A DNA stretch of 64,000 bases from Thalassobacillus devorans (GTDB lineage: Bacteria; Bacillota; Bacilli; Bacillales; Halobacillaceae): the NCBI RefSeq assembly GCF_900176565.1, contig NZ_FXEH01000005.1, positions 271,383 through 335,382 of the forward strand, read 5' to 3'. Shown piece after piece: positions 9,496-17,815 of the stretch (positions are counted from its first letter, which is position 1; each line of letters opens with the position of its first letter). The translations under genes and the position numbers were made by a program. The notes below the pieces were generated by a model, which worked only from the letters and a program-made list of their open reading frames with translations, ran no database searches and was not told the DNA's origin.

Positions 9496-10134
9496 TCATC
9501 CCCCTATGATATCTAATATCTCCCTCATCTCGGTCAACATAAAATCAGGTTCCAGTGCTTCCAAAACTTCCTTCCCCTTGATTGTCCAGGCAACGCCCGC
9601 TGTTTTTGTCCCGGCATTCTTGCCGGCTAATATATCATGGGTATTATCCCCAACCATCAGCGTCTCGGAAGCATGGGAGTCCAGTTGCTCAAGCGCCTTA
9701 TTTATCGGTTCAGGATCTGGTTTCGCATTGGTCACATCATCCAGGGTGACAACAACCGGAAAAGATTCTTTTAATCCAGTTAATTTCAGTCCCATCTCAA
9801 CGGTTTGACGCATCTTCGTGGTAACAATTCCCAGTTTATAACCTTTTTCTTTTAACGTTTCGATAGTTTCAACTACTGTTGGATAAGCTTCCACTAACTC
9901 ATCATGATGCTTCATATTATGCTCACGGTAAACATCAATCAGTTCTTCTACCCTGTCTTTATCTACCTTCGCGAGGCTTTCCCTAAGTGGTGGCCCGATA
10001 AAGCTCATGATTTCTTCACGGGAGTACAACCTGTCCCCGTATTGATCCGTAGTGTGTGTAAAAGACGAGATAATCAATTCATTTGTATCTATTAATGTAC
10101 CATCTAAATCAAAGAGTATTGTATTTATGCTCAT
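9496..10134 (-). CDS. ppaX: Pyrophosphatase PpaX
   Basis: HAD-superfamily hydrolase that removes the inorganic pyrophosphate released when HprK/P dephosphorylates P-Ser-HPr. Motif I is [10 protein letters not shown] at residues 8-17, with the two catalytic aspartates. Motif II is the VTTK region, and motif III is MVGDNTHDI. Its length, 212 aa, fits PpaX. The ATG has AGAGGA 8 nt upstream. Its first 26 nt overlap the 3' end of yvoD, an unusually long overlap for this operon. Position in the hprK operon supports PpaX over a generic phosphoglycolate phosphatase. Confidence 0.92.
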   Translation of the reverse strand: MSINTILFDLDGTLIDTNELIISSFTHTTDQYGDRLYSREEIMSFIGPPLRESLAKVDKDRVEELIDVYREHNMKHHDELVEAYPTVVETIETLKEKGYKLGIVTTKMRQTVEMGLKLTGLKESFPVVVTLDDVTNAKPDPEPINKALEQLDSHASETLMVGDNTHDILAGKNAGTKTAGVAWTIKGKEVLEALEPDFMLTEMREILDIIGG

Positions 10135-11065
10135 GGATGTGTTCCTCTCTATTCTTTTCTAGCCTATTCCAAATAAAACCGATAGCCGCGGTTAATAAAA
10201 TAGCGGTAATAAGCCGGAATGCCAGTAGCGGCCATACCGGGATACCGAGCGGAATAAATATCAATGTATCCTCTACAACGGCGTGGCAGGAAACCAGGAA
10301 TATCATTGCCAGGTACATATCTTTCCTGGAAACTCCATCTTCCTTTACTGCCTGGATCATCATGCCGGCTCCATAAGCCAGGCCGATCGTCAAACCAGCA
10401 ACCAAGGTCATAGAAGTATTTCGATTCATCCCTAAAAACTTCGTCGCTGGTGCTACCCAGCCTGAGAATATGTCCAGCCAGCCTTTTTCCCTTAAATATT
10501 GCATGAATACCATCAACGGAATGACAATCAACGCCAATTGCAGTATGCCCATTGCCGCTGTCTGAAGGCCTTGCAGCATTATTTCTCCCCAGCCATCAGG
10601 TGCAGCTTCCTGTTTGGGTGCAAGTCCGTAAACAGCCATCTCATTGCCACCCTTCCACACCAGGTTGATGACTGCTGCAGAAATGACAGCCAGACTAAGC
10701 CGGAAACCGATGACGAACCACCAGCTGACACCTACTCTTGAAGCAACGGTGGATTCAATCAGCAGATTGTGAGAAAACGATAGCATAACAGCCAGAATAA
10801 ATACTTCTTTTACGGTAAAATCAAAGGAAAGGATGGCTGCGATGCCAGCATATAAATTCAAAAAGTTACCTAATACCAGGGGAACCGCTGCTTCTCCAGA
10901 CAACCCCAGCCATGCCATGAACGGAGCAATTTTCTCCATAGCCCATGGCAAAACCGGTGTGAATCGGAGGATGGTGACAATCAACGTAACCGGAAAAATG
11001 ACTTTCCCTAATGTCCATGTCACGGATAAGCCCTGTTTTAAACCTCTCATGATGATCCCTGTCAC
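10109..11065 (-). CDS. yvoD: Nucleoside-recognition (Gate) domain membrane protein YvoD
   Basis: A 318-aa polytopic membrane protein with two Gate/nucleoside-recognition domain copies: [19 protein letters not shown] in the first half and [18 protein letters not shown] in the second. About eight hydrophobic segments are visible. The substrate is not known; relatives include the SpmA/SpmB proteins. The start is probably GTG at 11065 behind GGGGGAGG; an ATG at 11050 is an alternative. The C-terminal tail is hydrophilic ([14 protein letters not shown]) and is encoded in the region overlapping ppaX. Confidence 0.85.
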   Translation of the reverse strand: MTGIIMRGLKQGLSVTWTLGKVIFPVTLIVTILRFTPVLPWAMEKIAPFMAWLGLSGEAAVPLVLGNFLNLYAGIAAILSFDFTVKEVFILAVMLSFSHNLLIESTVASRVGVSWWFVIGFRLSLAVISAAVINLVWKGGNEMAVYGLAPKQEAAPDGWGEIMLQGLQTAAMGILQLALIVIPLMVFMQYLREKGWLDIFSGWVAPATKFLGMNRNTSMTLVAGLTIGLAYGAGMMIQAVKEDGVSRKDMYLAMIFLVSCHAVVEDTLIFIPLGIPVWPLLAFRLITAILLTAAIGFIWNRLEKNREEHIHEHKYNTL

Positions 11066-11082
11066 TAGTCCTCCCCCTTATC

Positions 11083-11910
11083 TCAAGCTTTCTTTCCATT
11101 GTAATGCTTGTCCGCCATTTTCGATTTGCGGCGATAAATGATAGCTGCGATACTCGCAACTACTAATACAATTGAAATCGCCTGTGCTGTACGGATATCT
11201 CCTACTAAGTACAAGCTATCAGTCCGCAGCCCTTCAACGAAAAAGCGGCCGATTGAATACCAGATGACATAACTTAAGAATACCTCGCCACGCAATGGAT
11301 TATAGCGTCGCAGGACTAAAAGTAATACGAAACCGATAATATTCCAGACCGATTCGTACAAAAATGTCGGATGATACATCGTTCCACCGATACACATCTG
11401 ATTGGTGATGAATTCAGGTAAGAACTGCATAAAGTTGTTATAAAAACTTTCTGATACAGGGCCGCCATGGGCTTCCTGGTTCATGAAATTACCCCAGCGT
11501 CCAATCGCCTGACCTAGAAGAATACTTGGTGCAGCAATATCAAGCAGCATCCAGACCGATACTTTTTTCACACGGGCATAAATGATAGCAGTAATTACCG
11601 AACCAATCAACGCCCCATGAATTGCTATACCACCTTCCCATATAGCGAATATATCCAATAGAGAACCGCCGGCATAACGTTCCCATTCAAATATGACGTA
11701 ATAAATCCTGGCAGATATAATAGCAACCGGGATAGCAATGACGACTGCATCGATCATCAAATCTTTTTTTAATCCCAGCCGCTCCGTTTCACGGACAGCA
11801 AGCCAGAGACCCAAATAAGCACCAGCAGCAATGATAACACCATACCAGTAAATCGATAATGGGCCTAACTGTAAAAACACCCGGTCAAGGGCTTCAGCAC
11901 TACACGACAC
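11083..11910 (-). CDS. lgt: Prolipoprotein diacylglyceryl transferase Lgt
   Basis: Integral membrane enzyme that moves diacylglycerol from phosphatidylglycerol to the lipobox cysteine of prolipoproteins. This is needed for lipoproteins in this window (NirK, NosL, CccB, the lipoprotein at 39069). The 275-aa sequence has seven hydrophobic segments and the Lgt signature [13 protein letters not shown], plus HGALIG in the middle. The start is GTG at 11910, with AAGGAGG 7 nt upstream. It follows hprK by 12 nt and precedes yvoD. Confidence 0.95.
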   Translation of the reverse strand: MSCSAEALDRVFLQLGPLSIYWYGVIIAAGAYLGLWLAVRETERLGLKKDLMIDAVVIAIPVAIISARIYYVIFEWERYAGGSLLDIFAIWEGGIAIHGALIGSVITAIIYARVKKVSVWMLLDIAAPSILLGQAIGRWGNFMNQEAHGGPVSESFYNNFMQFLPEFITNQMCIGGTMYHPTFLYESVWNIIGFVLLLVLRRYNPLRGEVFLSYVIWYSIGRFFVEGLRTDSLYLVGDIRTAQAISIVLVVASIAAIIYRRKSKMADKHYNGKKA

Positions 11911-11922
11911 ACAAACTCCTCC

Positions 11923-12858
11923 TTACTCTTCCATATGCTTTTCACGATCGATGACATTCGTCAATCGCTGTGAAAATTCCTCTGCCGCGTTGACTCCCAT
12001 ACGCTTTAAGCGGAAGTTCATCGCCGCCACTTCAATGATGACAGCCAGGTTTCTTCCAGGACGGACAGGAATCGTTGCTTTTGGTATTTCCACATCCATG
12101 ATCTTCATCGTATCTTCATCCAGGCCCAATCGATCATATTGCTTTTTCGGATCCCATAATTCCAGGTTCATTACCATGGAAATCCGTTTATAATTCCGGA
12201 CTGCGCCCGCTCCAAACAAGGTCATTACATTGATAATGCCCAGCCCCCGGATTTCTAACAAATGTTCGATCAAAGGCGGACTATTCCCGATCAATGTATC
12301 AAAGTCTTCCTGGCGAATTTCCACACTATCATCGGCTACAAGACGATGGCCGCGTTTCACCAGTTCCAGTGCTGTTTCACTTTTACCTACACCACTTTGG
12401 CCGGTGATTAAAACTCCGATACCATAAATATCGACCAATACCCCGTGAATCGCAGTAAACGGTGCAAACTTTGTCTCCAGAAAATTGGTCAACCGGCTGA
12501 TGACCCGAGTCGTTTTATAAGGAGAACGCATTAACGGCACTCCAGCTTCCCTGGCGGAATCAATCAATTCTGGTGGAATATCCATACCTCGGGTAATGAC
12601 GATACCAGGGGTGACATCTGTACATAGTTTTTCCGTTCGGTCTTTACGCTCTTCCGTATTCAATTCATTGAAATAAGATAATTCCGTTTTTCCTAATAAC
12701 TGCAGCCGTTCTTTCGGGTAGAACTTAAAGTAACCGGTCATCTCTACCCCTGGCCTGGAAATATCACTCGTATGTATTTCACGATGGACGCCGTCCTCGC
12801 CCGTCACCAATTCTAGTTCGAATCTGTCCAATAAGTCCTGGGTGCGAACTTTCGACAT
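11923..12858 (-). CDS. hprK: HPr kinase/phosphorylase HprK
   Basis: Bifunctional sensor enzyme that phosphorylates HPr on Ser46, or removes that phosphate, to drive CcpA-dependent catabolite repression. It is 311 aa. The N-terminal domain precedes the Walker A loop GQSGVGKS at 153-160, conserved H139 and the HprK signature [10 protein letters not shown] at 202-211. GGAGGAG lies just upstream of the ATG. It heads the operon hprK-lgt-yvoD-ppaX-yvoF-glpP, linking catabolite control with glycerol use. Confidence 0.97.
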   Translation of the reverse strand: MSKVRTQDLLDRFELELVTGEDGVHREIHTSDISRPGVEMTGYFKFYPKERLQLLGKTELSYFNELNTEERKDRTEKLCTDVTPGIVITRGMDIPPELIDSAREAGVPLMRSPYKTTRVISRLTNFLETKFAPFTAIHGVLVDIYGIGVLITGQSGVGKSETALELVKRGHRLVADDSVEIRQEDFDTLIGNSPPLIEHLLEIRGLGIINVMTLFGAGAVRNYKRISMVMNLELWDPKKQYDRLGLDEDTMKIMDVEIPKATIPVRPGRNLAVIIEVAAMNFRLKRMGVNAAEEFSQRLTNVIDREKHMEE

Positions 12859-13003
12859 ATCGTCTCCTCCTCTACTATCATCTCAATTACTGTATCCTAT
12901 TGTAGCATTTTTTCCAAATAACTTGGACAAAAACCGGTTATTTAAGAATGGCGTCATATTTTACCACCCACAACTGTTCATAATCGAATGTTGGAGAGGA
13001 ATA

Positions 13004-13153
13004 ATGAAAAAAAGACGTAAAAGGCTGGTGTTACTTTATGGAAATTCAAAACCCGCAGGATTCCATGGATGCAGGGGATATCGTTTATGTCATCTATCGC
13101 AACCCACATACACAAAATGTAGCAAATATACAGGAAGCAGCTGTAGTCCGTAA
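13004..13153 (+). CDS. Possible leader peptide overlapping splA out of frame
   Basis: An ATG at 13004 has a very strong GGAGAGGA site 5 nt upstream and opens a frame of 49 codons beginning MKKRRKRLVLLYGNSK. It runs through the first third of splA in another frame. The splA starts themselves have weak sites. It may be a translated leader that couples or limits splA translation, or chance. I do not recognise the peptide. Confidence 0.3.
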   Translation: MKKRRKRLVLLYGNSKPAGFHGCRGYRLCHLSQPTYTKCSKYTGSSCSP

Positions 13154-13295
13154 TCCGGAAGAGCCGGAGCAGCTCGCTCTCTTTTTATACGAAACCTATT
13201 ATCCGCTCACAGAAGAAATAGCTATTTATCGTACCGAAGCTGAAGCGGAACAGGCATACGCTGATCACTTCGGCGGGAGTGAGCTCACGTGGTAA
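13038..13295 (+). CDS. splA: Spore photoproduct lyase regulator SplA
   Basis: SplA is the small TRAP-like protein encoded ahead of splB that lowers its expression during sporulation. This 85-aa protein contains the recognisable DIVYVIYRNPHTQNVANIQEA block and the LALFLYETYYPLTEEIA core. The start is uncertain: ATG 13038 gives an extra ten residues with a poor site, while ATG 13065 (MDAGDIVYV) is preceded by AGGA at 5 nt and gives a length closer to B. subtilis SplA. Its stop overlaps the splB start by 7 nt, so the two are coupled. Confidence 0.9.
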   Translation: MEIQNPQDSMDAGDIVYVIYRNPHTQNVANIQEAAVVRNPEEPEQLALFLYETYYPLTEEIAIYRTEAEAEQAYADHFGGSELTW

Positions 13296-14317
13296 AACCC
13301 TTCATTCCACAACTCGTGTATATTGAGCCAAGGGCGTTGGATTACCCGCTTGGAAGAGAACTTAAGGAAAAGTTCCAAAATATGGGAATAGAAATAAGAG
13401 AAACCACCTCCCATAATCATGTCAGGAATCTGCCAGGAGACAATCATTTTCAGCAATACCGTGTAGCCAAATCCACTCTTGTCGTAGGAGTAAGAAAAAC
13501 CTTAAAATTCGACACATCCAAACCTTCTGCTGAATATGCCATTCCATTAGCTACCGGATGCATGGGCCATTGTCACTACTGTTATCTTCAAACCACCATG
13601 GGGAGCAAACCGTATATTCGAACATACGTCAACATAGAAGAAGTTTTCGAATCTGCAGAAAAGTATATGAAAGAGCGAGCTCCAGAACAAACAAGGTTTG
13701 AAGCCTCCTGCACCTCCGATATTGTAGGCATAGACCATTTGACTCATTCCTTAAAAAGTGCAATTGAATATTTCGGAGAGTCGGAATATGGAAAGCTCCG
13801 TTTTGTAACGAAATTTGCCCACGTCGATCATTTATTGGATGCCAATCACAACGGCAAGACACGTTTTCGCTTCAGTATGAATGCTGATTATGTCATCAAA
13901 TATCTGGAACCCGGTACCTCCAGGCTGGACGACCGGATTGAAGCCGCTGTAAAAGTAGCCAACGCCGGCTATCCTTTGGGGTTTATCATCGCCCCGATTT
14001 ATTTATATGACGATTGGAAAGAAGGATACCGTGAATTATTTGAAAAGCTGGAGGCCGAATTGCCCGATTTCGCCAAAAAAGATCTTACGTTTGAATTGAT
14101 CCAGCACCGCTTCACACAGCCTGCTAAAAAGACGATTCAAAAAAACTATCCGATGAGCAAACTGGAGATGGATGAAACAAAGCGACAATACAAATGGGGG
14201 AAATACGGAATCGGGAAATACGTTTATAAAAAAGAACAGCAAGAGGATATGAAAGATACGTTAAAGGGATACATTGAGAGATATATTCCTGAAGGCAAGT
14301 TTGAATATTTCACTTAA
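13289..14317 (+). CDS. splB: Spore photoproduct lyase SplB
   Basis: Radical SAM enzyme that directly reverses the UV lesion 5-thyminyl-5,6-dihydrothymine in germinating spores. It is 342 aa, the same as B. subtilis SplB. The 4Fe-4S ligands are C91, C95 and C98 in ATGCMGHCHYCYLQ, and the hydrogen-donor cysteine C141 is present in EASCTSDIVGID. The C-terminus ends in EYFT as in homologues. The start is a GTG inside the splA stop region. This gene is strong evidence that the host forms endospores; forespore sigma-G control is expected, but I could not assign a clear promoter. Confidence 0.98.
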   Translation: MVKPFIPQLVYIEPRALDYPLGRELKEKFQNMGIEIRETTSHNHVRNLPGDNHFQQYRVAKSTLVVGVRKTLKFDTSKPSAEYAIPLATGCMGHCHYCYLQTTMGSKPYIRTYVNIEEVFESAEKYMKERAPEQTRFEASCTSDIVGIDHLTHSLKSAIEYFGESEYGKLRFVTKFAHVDHLLDANHNGKTRFRFSMNADYVIKYLEPGTSRLDDRIEAAVKVANAGYPLGFIIAPIYLYDDWKEGYRELFEKLEAELPDFAKKDLTFELIQHRFTQPAKKTIQKNYPMSKLEMDETKRQYKWGKYGIGKYVYKKEQQEDMKDTLKGYIERYIPEGKFEYFT

Positions 14318-14323
14318 AAAAAT

Positions 14324-14361
14324 AAAAATCGAGTATAAACAAGAAGTTATACTCGATTTTT
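14324..14361. terminator. Bidirectional terminator between splB and yvlD
   Basis: AAAAATCGAGTATAA and its complement TTATACTCGATTTTT form a 15-bp stem with an 8-nt loop. T runs lie on both outer sides, serving the convergent splB and yvlD transcripts. Confidence 0.85.
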
Positions 14362-14377
14362 TGTCGTATTATGAGGA

Positions 14378-14722
14378 TTATTTTTTAACAAAAGAATTCA
14401 AAATCAAGTTGAGGAGGGATATGACGATGGCAGCGAGAATTGCCATGAAAAATCCGTCAATTTCGAACATGCTTCCTAATATAGCATCCGTCAGCAATAA
14501 GGTGATTGCATTGACCACAAATAAGAATAAACCGAGCGTCAATATCGTAATTGGTAATGTAAGGACAACCAAAATCGGGCGCACAATTGCATTCAGAATA
14601 GATAAAATAAATGCGGCCAGCAATGCTCCAGCTACCCCATCGATGTGCACCGCCTGGAACAATGCAGCGACAATGAATAGCGCTAAAGCGTTTAAGATAA
14701 TATGGAGCAGCCAATTTTTCAT
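14378..14722 (-). CDS. yvlD: Phage-holin-family membrane protein YvlD
   Basis: A 114-aa protein that is almost wholly hydrophobic, with four predicted membrane helices and the family's recognisable ILNAIVRPILVVLTLPI segment. Members of this DUF (phage holin family 4 / YvlD) are conserved next to PspC-like and DUF4097 proteins and in B. subtilis belong to the sigma-W envelope-stress set. Molecular function is not established. Its start overlaps the yvlC stop by 4 nt. Confidence 0.85.
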   Translation of the reverse strand: MKNWLLHIILNALALFIVAALFQAVHIDGVAGALLAAFILSILNAIVRPILVVLTLPITILTLGLFLFVVNAITLLLTDAILGSMFEIDGFFMAILAAIVISLLNLILNSFVKK

Positions 14723-14916
14723 GAATCCATTCTCCTTTCATTCGGCATAATGAATATGGCCGCAAGGTAGACAAGAATCAAAGGAGAGATAGGAATCGTC
14801 AACACGACAAAGATAATACGAAGCAATGTAGCATCTATATTAAAATATTCAGCTAAGCCGCCCAGCACCCCGGCAAGCATACGATCTGATTTTGACCTCA
14901 TTAATTTTCCTTCCAT
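14719..14916 (-). CDS. yvlC: PspC-domain protein YvlC
   Basis: A 65-aa protein consisting of a single PspC domain: the RSKSDRMLAGVLGGLAEYF motif, then two membrane helices, ending in IFIMPNE. PspC-domain proteins sense or respond to membrane stress. AGGAGG lies 9 nt before the ATG at 14916; a second Met at residue 6 is an alternative start. It sits in the operon yvlB-yvlC-yvlD. Confidence 0.88.
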   Translation of the reverse strand: MEGKLMRSKSDRMLAGVLGGLAEYFNIDATLLRIIFVVLTIPISPLILVYLAAIFIMPNERRMDS

Positions 14917-14936
14917 TCTCTTCTACCTCCTTTATA

Positions 14937-15998
14937 TTATTCAACAGTGACCGAACCTGTCTTAGTCTCTGCCTCTAAATAATATTCCTTTTCTTTCTGT
15001 TCGTTAATCACAAACAGTAATTCTTTACGTACCACTTCATTTTTCTCTTTATAGATTTTCGCATGATCTAAATTACATTTAAGACTCCCCATATTGGTTT
15101 GGAGCTTGCCATCTACTTTGACATGATGAGGAAGATGGACGTTAATGCTGCCTGTTGTCGTTTGGAAAAATCCTGTATGCGCTTTGTCTCCGAAGTATTC
15201 ACATGTCACACCTCCGGTGACAGTAGAAGCATCCAGCTTTCCGAAATCTCCGCTTAATTTTACAGAACCATTTATGGTATCCGCTTCAAGCTCATCAAAG
15301 GAGCTTCCTTTAACATGAATGGTCCCATTGGACGTTTCGATATCACCATCTACACCGTTAACTCGATCCAAATGTATCGAACCGTTGGAGGTCTTCAATT
15401 CCATGTCATGCAGCTCTAGTCTTTCTAAAGAAATCGCCCCGTTGAACAGCTTGGCATGAACTTTTTCATAAAGTGATTCAGGGACATAGACAGTAACATC
15501 TGCTTTAATTTTCTTTTCTTCTAAACTTAAGGTGAGGTGATTATCCGCTACTTTGAAATCAACTTGTTTGAGCAAGCTTTTTTTAGCTGCATCATAGTCC
15601 TCCGCCTGATAAACTTTCGCTTCGCATTCCACACGAGTGGCAGACTCCTTCCAGGACTTCAAAGTTAATGAACCATTCGCAATAGAAAGTGTCAGGCGAT
15701 CATAGGAATCATCCACGTTTTGATAGATATGGGAAACTTCCACATAGTCACCAAAATTCAAGTCAAAATCAGCATTCTTTATTTTTTGAAAAGCCTGTTC
15801 AACATAATCCATGATATTCTTTTTCTTTTTATCGGGCTGCTTCTTCTCTGATTTAGCGCCGTTTTCCCAGTCTACCTGTTTCGAAACAGTATGTGTTTGT
15901 TCATCTGTGTTTAATGCATCCAGCAGTTTTGATCCTTCTTCTGCAGAAATGGTGCCGTCTTCTATCATTTTCAAAATCCGCAATCGTTCCTCTTTCAT
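14937..15998 (-). CDS. yvlB: DUF4097 beta-repeat protein YvlB
   Basis: A 353-aa protein with a short N-terminal SHOCT-like helix-turn segment (RILKMIEDGTISAEEGSKLL, residues 6-25) and a C-terminal DUF4097 domain of parallel beta repeats, visible as recurring SNGSIHLDRV/SNGTIHVKGS/INGSVKLSG strands at about residues 200-260. No signal peptide or membrane helix. It is the first gene of the yvlBCD operon; yvlA, first in B. subtilis, is missing here. A TATAAT lies about 40 nt before the start on the minus strand but lacks a good -35, and no sigma-W GAAAC box was seen. Confidence 0.86.
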   Translation of the reverse strand: MKEERLRILKMIEDGTISAEEGSKLLDALNTDEQTHTVSKQVDWENGAKSEKKQPDKKKKNIMDYVEQAFQKIKNADFDLNFGDYVEVSHIYQNVDDSYDRLTLSIANGSLTLKSWKESATRVECEAKVYQAEDYDAAKKSLLKQVDFKVADNHLTLSLEEKKIKADVTVYVPESLYEKVHAKLFNGAISLERLELHDMELKTSNGSIHLDRVNGVDGDIETSNGTIHVKGSSFDELEADTINGSVKLSGDFGKLDASTVTGGVTCEYFGDKAHTGFFQTTTGSINVHLPHHVKVDGKLQTNMGSLKCNLDHAKIYKEKNEVVRKELLFVINEQKEKEYYLEAETKTGSVTVE

Positions 15999-16154
15999 CG
16001 TTAGCCTCCCCTTTCAACTACACGATTATCTACCTTTATTATACGTCAACCATCCTATAATTTTATGCTTAATTTGTGACTTTATGTTATAGATCTGTTA
16101 AACCTTGTTGTTTATTTTTATAAAAGTCTTATTCAATTAAAAGGCCGAATAGTC

Positions 16155-16608
16155 GAAGACTTGATTTCGAGATGTTATTTGGGAGTTTAGGGGCGGTGGG
16201 GAAGGATTCGCTTTCCTGCGGGGGAACTGGCGAGCCTCCTCAGGCAAGCCTTGCGGGGTCTCGCCTTGCTCCTTCTCCCGCGGGAGTCTCACCCTTCCCC
16301 CACGCCCCTCGCCATATAAAATACTCGAAATCACGCTTGGAAAGTACAGCTCTATTTTGTGAAGAGTATCCTATTACAATGCTAATCTGATCGTACTTTC
16401 TGTTCCATAAGCTCGCTATTCTTGATAGAAGTTTCGAGACTCTAACAAACATATGGTGGTTGGGAAAACGGTGAGACTCCTGTGGGATGAACATGAGCGG
16501 TGAGATCCCGCAAGGCGAAGCCTGAGGAAGCTCACCACATGCCCACGGAAAGCGATCCGTTTTCCCGGCCACCATAATCGCAATCAAAAGTCTCGAAACT
16601 GAGTCTTC
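16155..16608. repeat. Composite palindromic repeat, copy B
   Basis: A 454-bp non-coding copy of the same element as at 7908-8363, nearly identical in layout: ends GAAGACTTGATTTCGAGA (16155-16172) and TCTCGAAACTGAGTCTTC (16591-16608). The core of unit 1 is 16190-16308 and that of unit 2 is 16452-16576, the two units again in opposite orientation. It lies between the bshB2 terminator and the yvlB promoter. With about 130 bp of A/T-rich promoter DNA on its right-to-left side, it accounts for the whole gap between yvlB and bshB2. Confidence 0.88.
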
Positions 16609-16656
16609 AGCAATTGGGAGCTTTAATTAAGAAGAACCCCTGCATTGAAGAGAACG

Positions 16657-16694
16657 AAAAAGCACCTCAAGATTGCTGGCATGAGGTGCTTTTC
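16657..16694 (-). terminator. Terminator after bshB2
   Basis: AAAAGCACCTCA and its complement TGAGGTGCTTTT form a 12-bp stem around a 12-nt loop. On the minus strand it ends in GCTTTTTCGTTC, beginning 10 nt after the bshB2 stop. Confidence 0.88.
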
Positions 16695-16703
16695 TGGAAG
16701 TAT

Positions 16704-17372
16704 TCAATCCGTGAAATTCCAACGGTAAAAACGTTCGTAGCGCAGATGTTCTAATTCCTCGTTCTCATTGAAGTCGGGTTTTTCCTTAATCAGACTCATC
16801 ATACCTGAAGCCTGGGAAAGATGCGTTTCAATAGCGGCCATCTTTTTGTCCCAGTAGGGTTTAACATCATGCCTGATGTGTGGTTCACCCAGGTCTTTTT
16901 CATAGTTAGTCGCAATAGCCTGTACCCATAGTTCCGGGCGCTGAGAATCCTTGATATTGCTGACAGCTTCTATTACCGCTGCTCCAAGCGCGTTATGATC
17001 CGGGTGAACCGCGTAACCCGGATAGTGGGTAATGACCAATGTCGGATTGATTTCTTCCAGAATCGACTGGATATGCCCGGCTACCTGATCCATTTGTTCG
17101 AATTCCAATGTCTTATCCCGGTATCCAAGCATGCGGACATCGACATCCAATGCTTTACAGGCTTTCAATAATTCTTGTTTACGGAAACTGGACAATGTCT
17201 CCCGGTTCGCAAATACAGGGTTACCCATATTACGGCCCATTTCTCCTAATGTCCCACAAAGATAAGTGACTGGAATCCCTTTTTCCCGGTAGCTTGCAAT
17301 GGTGCCTGCCGCCCCAAAGGATTCATCATCCGGATGGGGATAAATAACTACTACATGTTCCTGGCTGCTCAT
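16704..17372 (-). CDS. bshB2: Bacillithiol biosynthesis deacetylase BshB2
   Basis: LmbE/PIG-L family zinc hydrolase that deacetylates GlcNAc-malate in bacillithiol synthesis. The 222-aa protein has both metal/catalytic motifs: PHPDDE at residues 12-17 and the HPDH motif at 123-126 in YAVHPDHNALG. The next gene upstream, yojF, overlaps it by 4 nt, the pairing seen in B. subtilis, which distinguishes BshB2 from BshB1. With the CoA-disulfide reductase at 34789 it suggests a two-thiol (bacillithiol and CoA) redox physiology. Confidence 0.92.
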   Translation of the reverse strand: MSSQEHVVVIYPHPDDESFGAAGTIASYREKGIPVTYLCGTLGEMGRNMGNPVFANRETLSSFRKQELLKACKALDVDVRMLGYRDKTLEFEQMDQVAGHIQSILEEINPTLVITHYPGYAVHPDHNALGAAVIEAVSNIKDSQRPELWVQAIATNYEKDLGEPHIRHDVKPYWDKKMAAIETHLSQASGMMSLIKEKPDFNENEELEHLRYERFYRWNFTD

Positions 17373-17740
17373 GATTGGGCCACACTTTCATGGGAGAATG
17401 GCTTTTCGCTGATTTGCAAGGCTACCATCAAGCGCCCTTCCCGATCGTGCCCTGCCATCAAGAGCCGCCCTTGATCATCGACTTCATAGTCTGTTACCCC
17501 TTCCGCATAAACCCATCCTAAATTGAGCTTCAGTCCGACACGATATGCACCGCCAGTTCCAACTATTTTTCCGTGCTCATATTTAACCTTGGCATTACGG
17601 ATAAAAGCACCGACATTATATGCATTTTCATCAAAATGACTGGCATATGCGCCATTTGTAGTTTCCAAGTGAACATAGACTTCTTTTTCCGCTAATTGAT
17701 CAATCACTTGCTGCACTTTTTCTTTTACAATTGCTTCCAT
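17369..17740 (-). CDS. yojF: DUF1806 protein YojF
   Basis: A 123-aa soluble protein of the YojF family, almost always encoded directly before bshB2; its own role is not established. The sequence is a mixed alpha/beta domain with no membrane segment or metal motif; the conserved stretch is HLETTNGAYASHF and the following NVGAFIRNAKVKY. The ATG is 11 nt from GGGAGG, and its stop overlaps bshB2 (ATGA). Confidence 0.88.
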   Translation of the reverse strand: MEAIVKEKVQQVIDQLAEKEVYVHLETTNGAYASHFDENAYNVGAFIRNAKVKYEHGKIVGTGGAYRVGLKLNLGWVYAEGVTDYEVDDQGRLLMAGHDREGRLMVALQISEKPFSHESVAQS

Positions 17741-17815
17741 TAGGCAAGACTCCTCCCGTCAAACTATCTCTCGTTCAACGATACTCAATATCCTCACCTG
17801 CGTCAAAAGATGTAC

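Noticed and set aside
15999..16140. Sigma-W promoter before yvlB
   Set aside because: A CGTATA is present, but no GAAAC-type -35 lies 16-17 nt upstream; only a TATAAT can be claimed.
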